From Stutzerimonas kunmingensis (GTDB lineage: Bacteria; Pseudomonadota; Gammaproteobacteria; Pseudomonadales; Pseudomonadaceae), in NCBI RefSeq assembly GCF_014764705.1, contig NZ_JACXXG010000010.1, forward strand, positions 1 through 64,000: 64,000 nucleotides of DNA, given 5' to 3'. Made by a program: the position numbers and the translations under genes. The notes under the pieces are model-generated. The model was not told the origin of the DNA. It saw only the letters and a program-made list of their open reading frames with translations, and did not search any database. Below are positions 16,156-23,781 of this stretch, in pieces. Within the stretch, counting starts at the first letter, position 1. Every line of letters begins with the position of its first letter.

Positions 16156-17211
16156 TCATGCGCGGGGCAGATCGAGCTGCCCCGTCGTGTTCGAAATCGA
16201 TGCTGGCTCGGTTTGCCGGGCGGCATGTGGAGGCTGGCGCAGCCGGTAATTGACCAGTACCAGCACCAGCAGCAGCGCGGCACCGCCGCCGTTGTGCGCT
16301 ACGGCGACCGCCAGCGGCAGGTTGAGCAGCACGTTGCTGATGCCCAGCCCGACCTGCAGCGCCAGCGCGGCGATGAGCAGCCCCGCCAGCCGGCCGAGTC
16401 CGCGGCGCATGAGCATTGCGGCCAGCAGCAGCAACACCAGCGTCACGCACAGCGCGCCGATGCGGTGGCTGACATGGATGGCCGTGCGCGCCTCGCCATA
16501 GAGCAGGCCGCCGAGGTAATTCGGGCCGATGTCGTGGTGGGTCAGGTTGAAGGCGTTGGCGAAGTCCATCCGTGGCCACCATTCGCCATGGCAGGTGGGG
16601 AAGTCGGTGCAGGCGACGGCCGCATAGTTGCTGCTGACCCAGCCGCCGAGCGCGATCTGGGCGACCACCGCGAGCATGGCGATGCCGGCGAATTTGCGCA
16701 GCCGACCGTCGATGGCTGGCAACGGAGCAAAGGCGCCGGACAGCCGCAGGCACAGCAGAAACAGCAGGCTGAGGGTGGTGAAGCCGCCGAGCAGGTGCGC
16801 GGTAACCACCTGAGGCCAGAGCTGCAGGGTCACTGTCCACATGCCGAAGATCGCCTGGGCGATGACCACCGCGAGCAGTAGCAGCGGCAACTTCACCGGC
16901 TGCCCGCGTTGGCCGCGACGGCGTATCGCCTGCGCCGCCATGGCGAGAATCACCAGCCCCAGCGCGCCGGCGAAATAGCGATGGATCATCTCGTTCCAGC
17001 CCTTGGTCACTTCCAGTGGCGTCTCGGGAAAGCGCAGCGCGGCGAGGTTCTGCTTGTGCTCGCTCATGGGCACGGCGAGAAAACCGTAGCAGCCTGGCCA
17101 GTCAGGGCAGCCGAGGCCGGCGTGGGTCAACCGCGTATAGGCACCGAGCAGCACGACCACCACCGCCAGCAGCGTGGCGATCAGGGCGAGGCGGTATCCG
17201 GGTTTGGCCAT
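16156..17211 (-). CDS. ctaA: Heme A synthase
   Basis: 351 residues with eight predicted membrane helices in two four-helix halves. GAYTRLTHAGLGCPDWPGCYG gives the conserved Thr-Arg-Leu-Thr and the Cys pair of the first extracellular loop; EMIHRYFA supplies a heme-ligand His. The second half repeats the pattern (NYAAVACTDFPTCHG, THHDIGPNYLG, HVSHRIGAL). It oxidises the C8 methyl of heme O to the formyl of heme A. It starts at ATG 17211 with AAGGAG nine bases upstream. Confidence 0.95.
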   Translation of the reverse strand: MAKPGYRLALIATLLAVVVVLLGAYTRLTHAGLGCPDWPGCYGFLAVPMSEHKQNLAALRFPETPLEVTKGWNEMIHRYFAGALGLVILAMAAQAIRRRGQRGQPVKLPLLLLAVVIAQAIFGMWTVTLQLWPQVVTAHLLGGFTTLSLLFLLCLRLSGAFAPLPAIDGRLRKFAGIAMLAVVAQIALGGWVSSNYAAVACTDFPTCHGEWWPRMDFANAFNLTHHDIGPNYLGGLLYGEARTAIHVSHRIGALCVTLVLLLLAAMLMRRGLGRLAGLLIAALALQVGLGISNVLLNLPLAVAVAHNGGGAALLLVLVLVNYRLRQPPHAARQTEPASISNTTGQLDLPRA

Positions 17212-17263
17212 CGGTTTCTCCTTGGGCGGCCAGTTTGGGACCCCAGCGAAGCGGCAGAGTGCG

Positions 17264-17848
17264 TCAGCCGATCTGCGAGATCTTCAGCAGGTATTTCAGG
17301 TCATCAAGGATTGCCTTGCCGTCGGCTTCGGCGTCGTATCGCAGCACCAGGTTGCCGTGCGGATCGACGATCCAAAGCTGCGGCGTGGCCGGTGCTTCGG
17401 GGTTGCGGGCATACACGCCGGCGTCGAGGCCATGGCGTTGCAATTGCGGATACTCGCGACGCAGGCGTTGCTCGTAGGCCTCGTCCAGAGCGGTGGCGCT
17501 GGCCAGGGCGTGGCTGGCGCGGGCGGCTTCGCGAGCCAGGCCGATATTGATCTGGCGGGCCAGGTAGACCAGCTGCTGGCACTGCGTTTCGCAGCCCTGC
17601 GGGGCGGTGACCAGCAGCTCCCAGCGCCGTTCGGAGTCGGCTGCAGTCACGCCAATGGCAGCGCGGTCCTGGCCGTTGGCGATCAGCACGCCGTCGTAGC
17701 TGCGGGTCTGCGGTACCCAGAAGCCGAAGCGATACATCGCCGTAGCCAGCAGCATCGGTCCCAGCACGACGCCGAGGATCAGCAGCAGTTGCAGCCGGCC
17801 ACGGCCGCGTTTTGGTTCACGGCCGGTGAGGGTCGGATTCATTGTCAT
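17264..17848 (-). CDS. Membrane-anchored thioredoxin-fold protein, SCO-like, cox-associated
   Basis: 194 residues from ATG 17848; ATG 17842 two codons in is possible. One N-terminal membrane helix (LLLILGVVLGPMLLATAMY) is followed by a periplasmic domain. It keeps a CxxxC pair (Cys86 and Cys90 in QGCETQCQQL) and a late DPHGNLVL segment that matches the SCO His position. The rest is divergent from SCO1. The gene starts inside the end of SURF1 (32-base overlap) and precedes ctaA, an arrangement I recall from other Pseudomonas cox clusters. I infer a copper- or thiol-handling role in oxidase assembly. Confidence 0.75.
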   Translation of the reverse strand: MTMNPTLTGREPKRGRGRLQLLLILGVVLGPMLLATAMYRFGFWVPQTRSYDGVLIANGQDRAAIGVTAADSERRWELLVTAPQGCETQCQQLVYLARQINIGLAREAARASHALASATALDEAYEQRLRREYPQLQRHGLDAGVYARNPEAPATPQLWIVDPHGNLVLRYDAEADGKAILDDLKYLLKISQIG

Positions 17849-18554
17849 CAATGTGCTTCTCCCGTGCCTGATGCACGCCGAAGTAGATGAACAGCGCCAG
17901 CAGGGCAGCCGCCAGGGCAAACCACTGCACGGCGTAGCCCAGATGCTGCGCCGGGCGCATGCTGGTGATCGCCCAATCGGCGCGGTAGGCGCTGGGGCCG
18001 GGCTCCAGACGCAATTCATGGATCACGCCTTCGCGGCCGGCCTGCTGCCACATCGCCTCGATGTCGACGTGGTTGATCAGGCGCGGCCAGCCCTCGGCCG
18101 TGCGGTGGCTGAAGATGAACGGCTTTCCTGGCGGTACGTAGACCCAGGCGGCGAGCTTCAAAGACTGCGCAGGTGTGTCGAAGGCCGGCGGCACGCGGCG
18201 ATCGGGCCAGGGAATCCAGCCGCGGTTGACCATTACCCAACGGTCGCTGAGCTCGTCATGAAAGGGCTGCAGCAGCTCTACGCCAACCTGGCCGTCACGG
18301 GTGCGGCTGTCGAGCAGGAAGCTGTGCTCGGCATCGAAACGACCCTGCAGATGCACGCGGGAAAAGGCCGGCTGGGCGCTGCTTTCGATCTGCTCCGGTG
18401 ACAGCGGCGCAGCTTGCTGCCTCGCCTCCTGGCGTGCCAGCAGATCGCGCTTTTGTTCGCCGCGCTCCAGCTGCCAGAAGCCCAGCCAGACCAGTACCGG
18501 CAGCATGGCCAGCACCAGCAGGGTAGGCAGCAGCCCCGGCCTGAAGCCGCTCAT
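17817..18554 (-). CDS. SURF1-family oxidase assembly protein
   Basis: 245 residues from ATG 18554. Two membrane helices flank a periplasmic domain: LLPTLLVLAMLPVLVWLGFWQLER near the start and YAVQWFALAAALLALFIYFG near the end, the SURF1 arrangement. Typical motifs are GFWQL.R...K, RVHLQGRFD, NRGWIPWP, and NHVD/YAVQWF. SURF1 helps insert heme a into subunit I of cytochrome c oxidase. The stop overlaps the next gene's start by 32 bases. Confidence 0.93.
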   Translation of the reverse strand: MSGFRPGLLPTLLVLAMLPVLVWLGFWQLERGEQKRDLLARQEARQQAAPLSPEQIESSAQPAFSRVHLQGRFDAEHSFLLDSRTRDGQVGVELLQPFHDELSDRWVMVNRGWIPWPDRRVPPAFDTPAQSLKLAAWVYVPPGKPFIFSHRTAEGWPRLINHVDIEAMWQQAGREGVIHELRLEPGPSAYRADWAITSMRPAQHLGYAVQWFALAAALLALFIYFGVHQAREKHIDDNESDPHRP

Positions 18555-18624
18555 GCCCGGCAGCCTGATGTGTCGATACGGCTGGCTATACTCCACCCCC
18601 AATACCCCTGTCGTGGAATCGCTC

Positions 18625-18828
18625 ATGCTCAAGGCGGCGATCGTTCTGTTGTTAGTGGCCACGCTGGTCAGTCTGTTCAGTGGGTTGTTCTTCCTGGTCA
18701 GGGACGAGGGCCGCACCTCCCGCGTGAACACGGCCCTGTTTATCCGGGTCAGCCTCAGCGCACTGACCGTTGCGCTGATCGGCTGGGGTTTCTATACGGG
18801 GCAGCTGCGCCCCGCCTTTGGTTTCTGA
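18625..18828 (+). CDS. DUF2909 twin-transmembrane protein
   Basis: 67 residues. Two helices (KAAIVLLLVATLVSLFSGLFFL and LSALTVALIGWGFYTG) are joined by VRDEGRTSRVNTALFIRVS, the DUF2909 pattern. It is the only plus-strand gene in the cox cluster; it diverges from SURF1 and converges on ctaE with four bases between the stops. The family's function is unknown, but its place among oxidase genes, which I recall from other pseudomonads, suggests a role in oxidase biogenesis. Confidence 0.82.
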   Translation: MLKAAIVLLLVATLVSLFSGLFFLVRDEGRTSRVNTALFIRVSLSALTVALIGWGFYTGQLRPAFGF

Positions 18829-18832
18829 TTCG

Positions 18833-19729
18833 CTAGATCACATAGACGAAGACGAACAGCGCGATCCACACCACGTCGACGAAGTGCCAGTACCAGGCCG
18901 CCGCCTCGAAGCCGAAGTGCTGCTCCGGGCTGAAATGCCCGCGCAGGATGCGCACCAGCATCACCGTGAGGATGATCGCGCCCATGGTCACGTGGGCGCC
19001 GTGAAAGCCGGTGAGCATGAAGAAGGTTGCGCCATAGATGCCCGAGCCCAGGGTCAGCCCCAGTTCGGTGTAGGCATGCACGTACTCCTCGATCTGCAGG
19101 ACCAGGAACGCGGCGCCGAGCAGCACGGTCAGCGCCAGGCCGATCTTCAGATGCTGGCGATTGTTCTTGCGCAGCGCATGGTGCGCCCAGGTCAGGGTGA
19201 AGCTGGAGCTGACCAGCAGGATGGTGTTGATCAGCGGCAGGCCCCAGGCACTGATGGTGCCTTCCGGTGCCGGATAGAGCTTGGGATCTGGGGTGTTGAG
19301 CAGTGGCCAGGTGTATTCGAAGTTGGGCCAGAGCATGTTGCTGATGCCCTTGTCGCCTTCGCCAGCCAGCCAGGGGCCGGCCCAGTAGCGGATGTAGAAC
19401 AGCGCGCCGAAGAAGGCGAGGAAGAACATCACCTCCGAGAAGATGAACCAGCTCATGCCCCAGCGGAACGAGCGGTCCATCTGTGCGCTGTACAGCCCGG
19501 CGCGGCTTTCCTTCACCACAGCGCCGAACCAGCCGAACATCATGTAGGCGATCAGCAGCGCGCCGACGAAGAAGATCATCGGCCCGCTCGACTCGTCACG
19601 CCCGGCTTTCAGGTCGTTGAACCAGCTGCCCAGTCCGTAGAAGGTGACCAGCAGGGCGATGGTGGCGATGATCGGCCATTTGCTCTGATCAGGAACGTAA
19701 TACTGCTCGTGGGTGGTCTGTTGGCTCAT
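18833..19729 (-). CDS. ctaE: Cytochrome c oxidase subunit III
   Basis: 298 residues with seven membrane helices. Characteristic sequence includes RWGMSWFIFSEVMFFLAFFGALFY (conserved Glu), INTILLVSSSFTLTWAHHAL, EYVHA, and GFHGAHVTMGAIIL, then WYWHFVDVVWIALF at the end. There is a longer insert after helix 3 (PWLAGEGDKGISNMLWPNFEYTW), as in other proteobacterial caa3/aa3 enzymes. Subunit III stabilises the proton-uptake path of subunit I. The start overlaps the ctaG stop (ATGA). Confidence 0.96.
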   Translation of the reverse strand: MSQQTTHEQYYVPDQSKWPIIATIALLVTFYGLGSWFNDLKAGRDESSGPMIFFVGALLIAYMMFGWFGAVVKESRAGLYSAQMDRSFRWGMSWFIFSEVMFFLAFFGALFYIRYWAGPWLAGEGDKGISNMLWPNFEYTWPLLNTPDPKLYPAPEGTISAWGLPLINTILLVSSSFTLTWAHHALRKNNRQHLKIGLALTVLLGAAFLVLQIEEYVHAYTELGLTLGSGIYGATFFMLTGFHGAHVTMGAIILTVMLVRILRGHFSPEQHFGFEAAAWYWHFVDVVWIALFVFVYVI

Positions 19730-20301
19730 TGCAGACTCTCCTTGGCCGGGGCCGATGTGGCGTTGACGGCCACCGGCGGCTGGCGGGACGTGATGTCGAA
19801 CAGCGTGTAGGCAAGGGTCAGGTTGTGCACGTCGGCGGGCAGGTCGCGATCGACGATGAAGCGCACCGGCATTTCGATGCGCTCGCCCGGTTGCAGCACC
19901 TGCTGGGTGAAGCAGAAGCATTCGGTCTTGTGGAAGTAGGCCGCCGCCCGCGACGGCGAGACGCTGGGGATCGCCTGGGCGGTCATCGGCTTGTCGGTCG
20001 GGTTGTAGGCGACGAAACGAATCTCCTGGCTGGCGCCCGGGTGCACGCTGAGCTGGTCGGCCAGCGGGCCGAACTCCCAGCGCATGCCGGCGGCGTTGGT
20101 GGCGAGGAACTGCACCCGCACCGCCCGCGCCGCGTCGGCGCTCTGCGAGCCGGTGTAGGCGCCGGCGGTCTTGCCGTTGATGCCGAACGCCTGGCACATG
20201 ACGTCGTAGATCGGCACCAGCAAGAAGCCGAAACCAAACATGCCGACCACGACGAACAGCAGGCGGCGAACCAGGCGTCGCGTGGGCAGGGACTCGTTCA
20301 T
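19726..20301 (-). CDS. ctaG: Cytochrome c oxidase assembly protein CtaG/Cox11
   Basis: 191 residues. One membrane helix (LLFVVVGMFGFGFLLVPIYDVMCQAFG) carries the conserved Cys near its periplasmic end. The beta-sandwich domain contains the copper-binding KTECFCFTQQVL (CxCF). Cox11 delivers copper to the CuB site of subunit I. The ATG at 20301 overlaps the stop of a 31-codon frame, and its own stop overlaps the ctaE start. Confidence 0.95.
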   Translation of the reverse strand: MNESLPTRRLVRRLLFVVVGMFGFGFLLVPIYDVMCQAFGINGKTAGAYTGSQSADAARAVRVQFLATNAAGMRWEFGPLADQLSVHPGASQEIRFVAYNPTDKPMTAQAIPSVSPSRAAAYFHKTECFCFTQQVLQPGERIEMPVRFIVDRDLPADVHNLTLAYTLFDITSRQPPVAVNATSAPAKESLQ

Positions 20302-20393
20302 GAGCGCCTCCCCGTTTGGTGGGAGCGGGCCTTTTCGCGGTCGACCTGGCAGACCCGGCCGGGCCTGCCAGCGACGCCCTGTTGCCTGCTCAC
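20298..20393 (-). CDS. Possible 31-residue small protein between ctaD and ctaG
   Basis: GTG 20393 overlaps the ctaD stop (GTGA), and its TGA at 20300-20298 overlaps the ctaG ATG, so the frame exactly bridges the two genes. The product is basic and hydrophilic (MSRQQGVAGRPGRVCQV start, RRS end) with no membrane segment. The exact double overlap suggests translational coupling from ctaD to ctaG, whether or not the peptide itself has a job. It could be chance in GC-rich DNA. Confidence 0.35.
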   Translation of the reverse strand: MSRQQGVAGRPGRVCQVDREKARSHQTGRRS

Positions 20394-22027
20394 GGCGTCA
20401 GCTCCCCGCCAGTGCCCTTGCGGTGCTCGTGCACATCGCTCATGTCCGGTGGTGTCTGGAAGGTGTGGTAGGGCGCCGGCGACGGCACGCTCCATTCCAG
20501 GCCCTCGGCGCCGTCCCAGGGCTTGGCCGGCGCCGGTACGCCGCCGCGGATGCACTTGATGACGATGAACAGGAACAAGAGCTGGGTGGCGCCGAACATG
20601 AAGGCGCCGACGCTGGAGACCATGTTGAAGTTGGCGAACATCATGTTGTAGTCGGGGATGCGCCGCGGCATGCCGGCCAGGCCGACGAAGTGCATCGGGA
20701 AGAACGCCAGGTTCATGCCGATGAAGCTCATCCAGAAATGCAGCTTGGCCAGCGTCTCGTCGTACATGTGCCCGGTCCACTTGGGCAGCCAGTAGTAGGC
20801 CGAGGCGAAGATGCCGAAGATCGCTCCCGGCACCAGCACGTAGTGGAAGTGCGCCACCACGAAGTAGGTGTCGTGGTACTGGAAGTCCGCCGGGGCGATG
20901 GCCAGCATCAGCCCGGAGAAGCCGCCGATGGTGAAGAGGATGACGAAAGCCACGGCGAACAGCATCGGCGCCTCGAAAGTCAGCGACCCGCGCCACATCG
21001 TCGACACCCAGTTGAACACCTTCACTCCGGTGGGCACGGCGATCAGCATGGTGGCGTACATGAAGAACAGCTCGCCGGTCAGCGGGATGCCGACGGTGAA
21101 CATGTGGTGCGCCCAGACGATGAACGAGAGAAAGGCGATCGCCCCGGTGGCATAGACCATCGAGGTGTAGCCGAACAGCGGCTTGCGGCTGAACGCCGGG
21201 ATGATCGAGCTGACCGCGCCGAAGGCCGGCAGGATCATGATGTACACCTCGGGATGGCCGAAGAACCAGAACACGTGCTGGAACAGCACCGGGTCGCCGC
21301 CACCGGCCGCGCTGAAGAAGCTGGTGCCGAAGTGGATGTCCATCAGCATCATGGTCACCACGCCCGCCAGCACCGGCATCACCGCGATCAAGAGGAAGGC
21401 GGTGATCAGCCAGGTCCAGACGAACAGCGGCATCTTCATCAGCGTCATGCCCGGTGCGCGCAGGTTGAGGATGGTGGCGATCACGTTGATCGCGCCCATG
21501 ATCGAGCTGATGCCCATCAGGTGGATGGCAAAGATGAAGAAGGTCACCGACTCCGGTGCGTAGGTCGTCGACAGCGGCGCATAGAAGGTCCAGCCGAAGT
21601 TCGGCCCGCCGCCTTCCATGAACAGCGTCGAGACCAGCAGGCCGAAGGCCGCCGGCAGCAGCCAGAAGCTGAAGTTGTTCATCCGTGGCAGCGCCATGTC
21701 CGGCGCGCCGATCATCAGCGGGATCATCCAGTTGGCCAGGCCGACGAAGGCCGGCATTACTGCGCCGAAGACCATGATCAGGCCGTGCATGGTGGTCATC
21801 TGGTTGAAGAATTCCGGCTGCACGATCTGCAGGCCCGGCTGGAACAGCTCGGCGCGGATCACCATGGCCATCGAGCCGCCGAGCAGGAAGGCGCAGAAGC
21901 TGAACCACAGGTACATCGAACCGATGTCCTTGTGGTTGGTGGTCAGCAGCCAGCGCGAGAGACCCTTGGCCGGGCCGTGGTGGTGGTCATGTCCGGCATG
22001 ACCATGATCGTCGATCACTGCACTCAT
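20390..22027 (-). CDS. ctaD: Cytochrome c oxidase subunit I
   Basis: 545 residues from ATG 22027; a GTG immediately upstream is also in frame. The N-terminus is His-rich (DDHGHAGHDHHHG), then 12 helices. Heme a and CuB ligands are visible: MHGLIMVFG (His), WFFGHPEVYIMILPAFG (the covalent His-Tyr pair), WAHHMFTVG (two His) and YFVVAHFHYVL (two heme His). A K-channel/D-channel acidic set is present. It is the catalytic subunit reducing O2 to water. The stop overlaps the bridging small frame. Confidence 0.97.
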   Translation of the reverse strand: MSAVIDDHGHAGHDHHHGPAKGLSRWLLTTNHKDIGSMYLWFSFCAFLLGGSMAMVIRAELFQPGLQIVQPEFFNQMTTMHGLIMVFGAVMPAFVGLANWMIPLMIGAPDMALPRMNNFSFWLLPAAFGLLVSTLFMEGGGPNFGWTFYAPLSTTYAPESVTFFIFAIHLMGISSIMGAINVIATILNLRAPGMTLMKMPLFVWTWLITAFLLIAVMPVLAGVVTMMLMDIHFGTSFFSAAGGGDPVLFQHVFWFFGHPEVYIMILPAFGAVSSIIPAFSRKPLFGYTSMVYATGAIAFLSFIVWAHHMFTVGIPLTGELFFMYATMLIAVPTGVKVFNWVSTMWRGSLTFEAPMLFAVAFVILFTIGGFSGLMLAIAPADFQYHDTYFVVAHFHYVLVPGAIFGIFASAYYWLPKWTGHMYDETLAKLHFWMSFIGMNLAFFPMHFVGLAGMPRRIPDYNMMFANFNMVSSVGAFMFGATQLLFLFIVIKCIRGGVPAPAKPWDGAEGLEWSVPSPAPYHTFQTPPDMSDVHEHRKGTGGELTP

Positions 22028-22039
22028 CACCGAATCCTC

Positions 22040-23173
22040 TTACTGGGTGGCTTCTTCGGCCTGTTTGAAGTCGAGCACGTCTTTCGGCGTGACCATTTCG
22101 CCGGTCTCGTTGCCCCAGGCGTTGCGCTCGTAGGTGATGACCGCGGCCAGGTCGACTTCCGACAGCTGCTTGCCGAAGGCCGCCATGGCGGTGCCCGGCT
22201 TGCCGTTGACGACGATGTCGATGTGCGCCTCGATGTCGCCGGTGGCGATGGCCGAGCCCTTGAGGGCCGGGAACATCGGCGGGATGCCTTCGCCGCCAGC
22301 CTGGTGGCAGGACGCGCAAGCGGTCTGGTAGACCTTCTCGCCGTGCGCGGAGAGCTCTTCCAGCGTCCATTCCTTGCTGGTCAGTTCGGCCACCTTGGCG
22401 GCTTCGGCCTTCTTCTCGCCGAGCCAGGCGGCGTAGTCCTCGGCGGACTTGACCTCCACCACCACCGGCATGAAGCCGTGGTCCTTGCCGCACAGCTCGG
22501 TGCACTGGCCGCGGTAGATGCCGGGCTCTTCGACGCGGGTCCAGGATTCGTTGATAAAGCCGGGAATGGCGTCCTTCTTCACCGCCAGATCCGGCACCCA
22601 CCAGGAGTGGATGACGTCTGCCGCGGTGATCAGGAAGCGCACCTTGGCGCCGGCGGGAATCACCAGCGGCTCGTCGACTTCCAGCAGGTAGTTCTCGCCC
22701 TTGGGCGCCTGGTTGTTGATCTGCTCGCGCGGCGTGGTGAGGTTGCTGAAGAACTCCACGTCCTCGCCCAGATACTTGTAGTGCCATTTCCACTGGTAGC
22801 CGGTGATCTGCACGTCGACGTCCGATTCGCTGGAGTCGTAGATGTGGATCAGCGTGCGCGTCGCCGGGATCGCCATGCCCACCAGGATCAGTAGCGGGAT
22901 GACCGTCCAGAGCACCTCGACGCGGGTGTTTTCGTGGAAGTGAGCGGAATGCTGACGCTTGGAGCGGCGGTGCGCGACCATCGACCAGATCATCACGCCG
23001 AATACCAGCACGCCGATGACCACACAGATCCAGAAGATCGTCATGTGCAGATCGAACACCGAACGGCTGACGTCGGTGGCGCCGGAGCGCATGTTCACGT
23101 CCCAGGCCGCCTGGGCCTGGCCAAATATTGCCGAAAGCCCAAGCCCCATCCAGATGCATGGATGTCGAGACAT
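22040..23173 (-). CDS. ctaC: Cytochrome c oxidase subunit II with C-terminal cytochrome c domain (caa3 type)
   Basis: 377 residues. The signal peptide ends near AQAAW. Two helices (about 43-66 and 87-107) are followed by the CuA cupredoxin domain with His189, Cys224, Glu226, Cys228, His232 and Met235 (QCTELCGKDHGFM). A fused class I cytochrome c domain begins around 270 with heme site CASCH (Cys286, Cys289, His290) and a distal Met in the GKPGTAMAAF region. It accepts electrons from soluble cytochrome c and passes them to CuA. It is the first gene of the cluster, so the promoter should lie in 23174-23405. Confidence 0.97.
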   Translation of the reverse strand: MSRHPCIWMGLGLSAIFGQAQAAWDVNMRSGATDVSRSVFDLHMTIFWICVVIGVLVFGVMIWSMVAHRRSKRQHSAHFHENTRVEVLWTVIPLLILVGMAIPATRTLIHIYDSSESDVDVQITGYQWKWHYKYLGEDVEFFSNLTTPREQINNQAPKGENYLLEVDEPLVIPAGAKVRFLITAADVIHSWWVPDLAVKKDAIPGFINESWTRVEEPGIYRGQCTELCGKDHGFMPVVVEVKSAEDYAAWLGEKKAEAAKVAELTSKEWTLEELSAHGEKVYQTACASCHQAGGEGIPPMFPALKGSAIATGDIEAHIDIVVNGKPGTAMAAFGKQLSEVDLAAVITYERNAWGNETGEMVTPKDVLDFKQAEEATQ

Positions 23174-23405
23174 TGCGGGTTCCCCTTATGATTCTTGTTA
23201 TCCCGCCGACCGCCATCGCACCGCCGAAAATCGGCTGGCCGGGGAAACCATTCCCGTCATGCCAGCTACGTTTTCGATCGGTCCGATTCTGCCCAACGCC
23301 ACCCGCGAAACGCTCGCTGGCGACATGGACGCTTGCACGCGCAGTCGGAACTCAATCAGGTACGCCTACGATTCGGAGTATAGACAGCGATCCCACTCTG
23401 GCAAT

Positions 23406-23672
23406 TTAAGCGCGGGGCGCGTCTGGCTCGGGCTGTGTGGGGGCATCGTTCTTCTTCACCCCACGCAGGTTCATCAGCGCCAGGCAGACCTGCAGGGTGA
23501 TCAGCGCCCACGCCTCGGCGTGCCAGCCCCAGATCACCCAGAGCAGGTTGCTCAGCAGAAAACAGCAGAAGCCGACGAAGCGCCGGCCGGGCTGCAGCGA
23601 GCCGATCAGCCAGGCGGCGATCACCGTGACCACCATGGCAGGCCATTGCAGCAGATCGATATAGACGTCCAA
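23406..23672 (-). CDS. Small three-helix membrane protein, unknown
   Basis: 88 residues from TTG 23672, chosen because GGAGG lies six bases upstream; no ATG is suitable. Helices span about 8-24 (WPAMVVTVIAAWLIGSL), 29-50 (FVGFCCFLLSNLLWVIWGWHA) and 51-67 (AWALITLQVCLALMNLRG). The tail KKNDAPTQPEPDAPRA is soluble. The GW..EAWAL...N..G part resembles short PQ-loop/YgjV-like inner membrane proteins. It lies 109 bases after the SulP gene on the same strand and may be its partner; the function is unknown. Confidence 0.65.
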   Translation of the reverse strand: MDVYIDLLQWPAMVVTVIAAWLIGSLQPGRRFVGFCCFLLSNLLWVIWGWHAEAWALITLQVCLALMNLRGVKKNDAPTQPEPDAPRA

Positions 23673-23781
23673 TTCAATCCTCCAGAAGCGCCGGCAGCGC
23701 ATGGGCTTACCCGATGCGCTGCCGGCTAGATGCACGTTGTGCATGGTCGTGTCTGAAAGATGAGGGGGCTGGTCGCCCTGA

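Noticed and set aside
20240-22894. 884-codon plus-strand frame opposite ctaD/ctaC
   Set aside because: His/Asp/Gln-rich antisense of conserved membrane helices; the oxidase subunits with all metal ligands are on the other strand.
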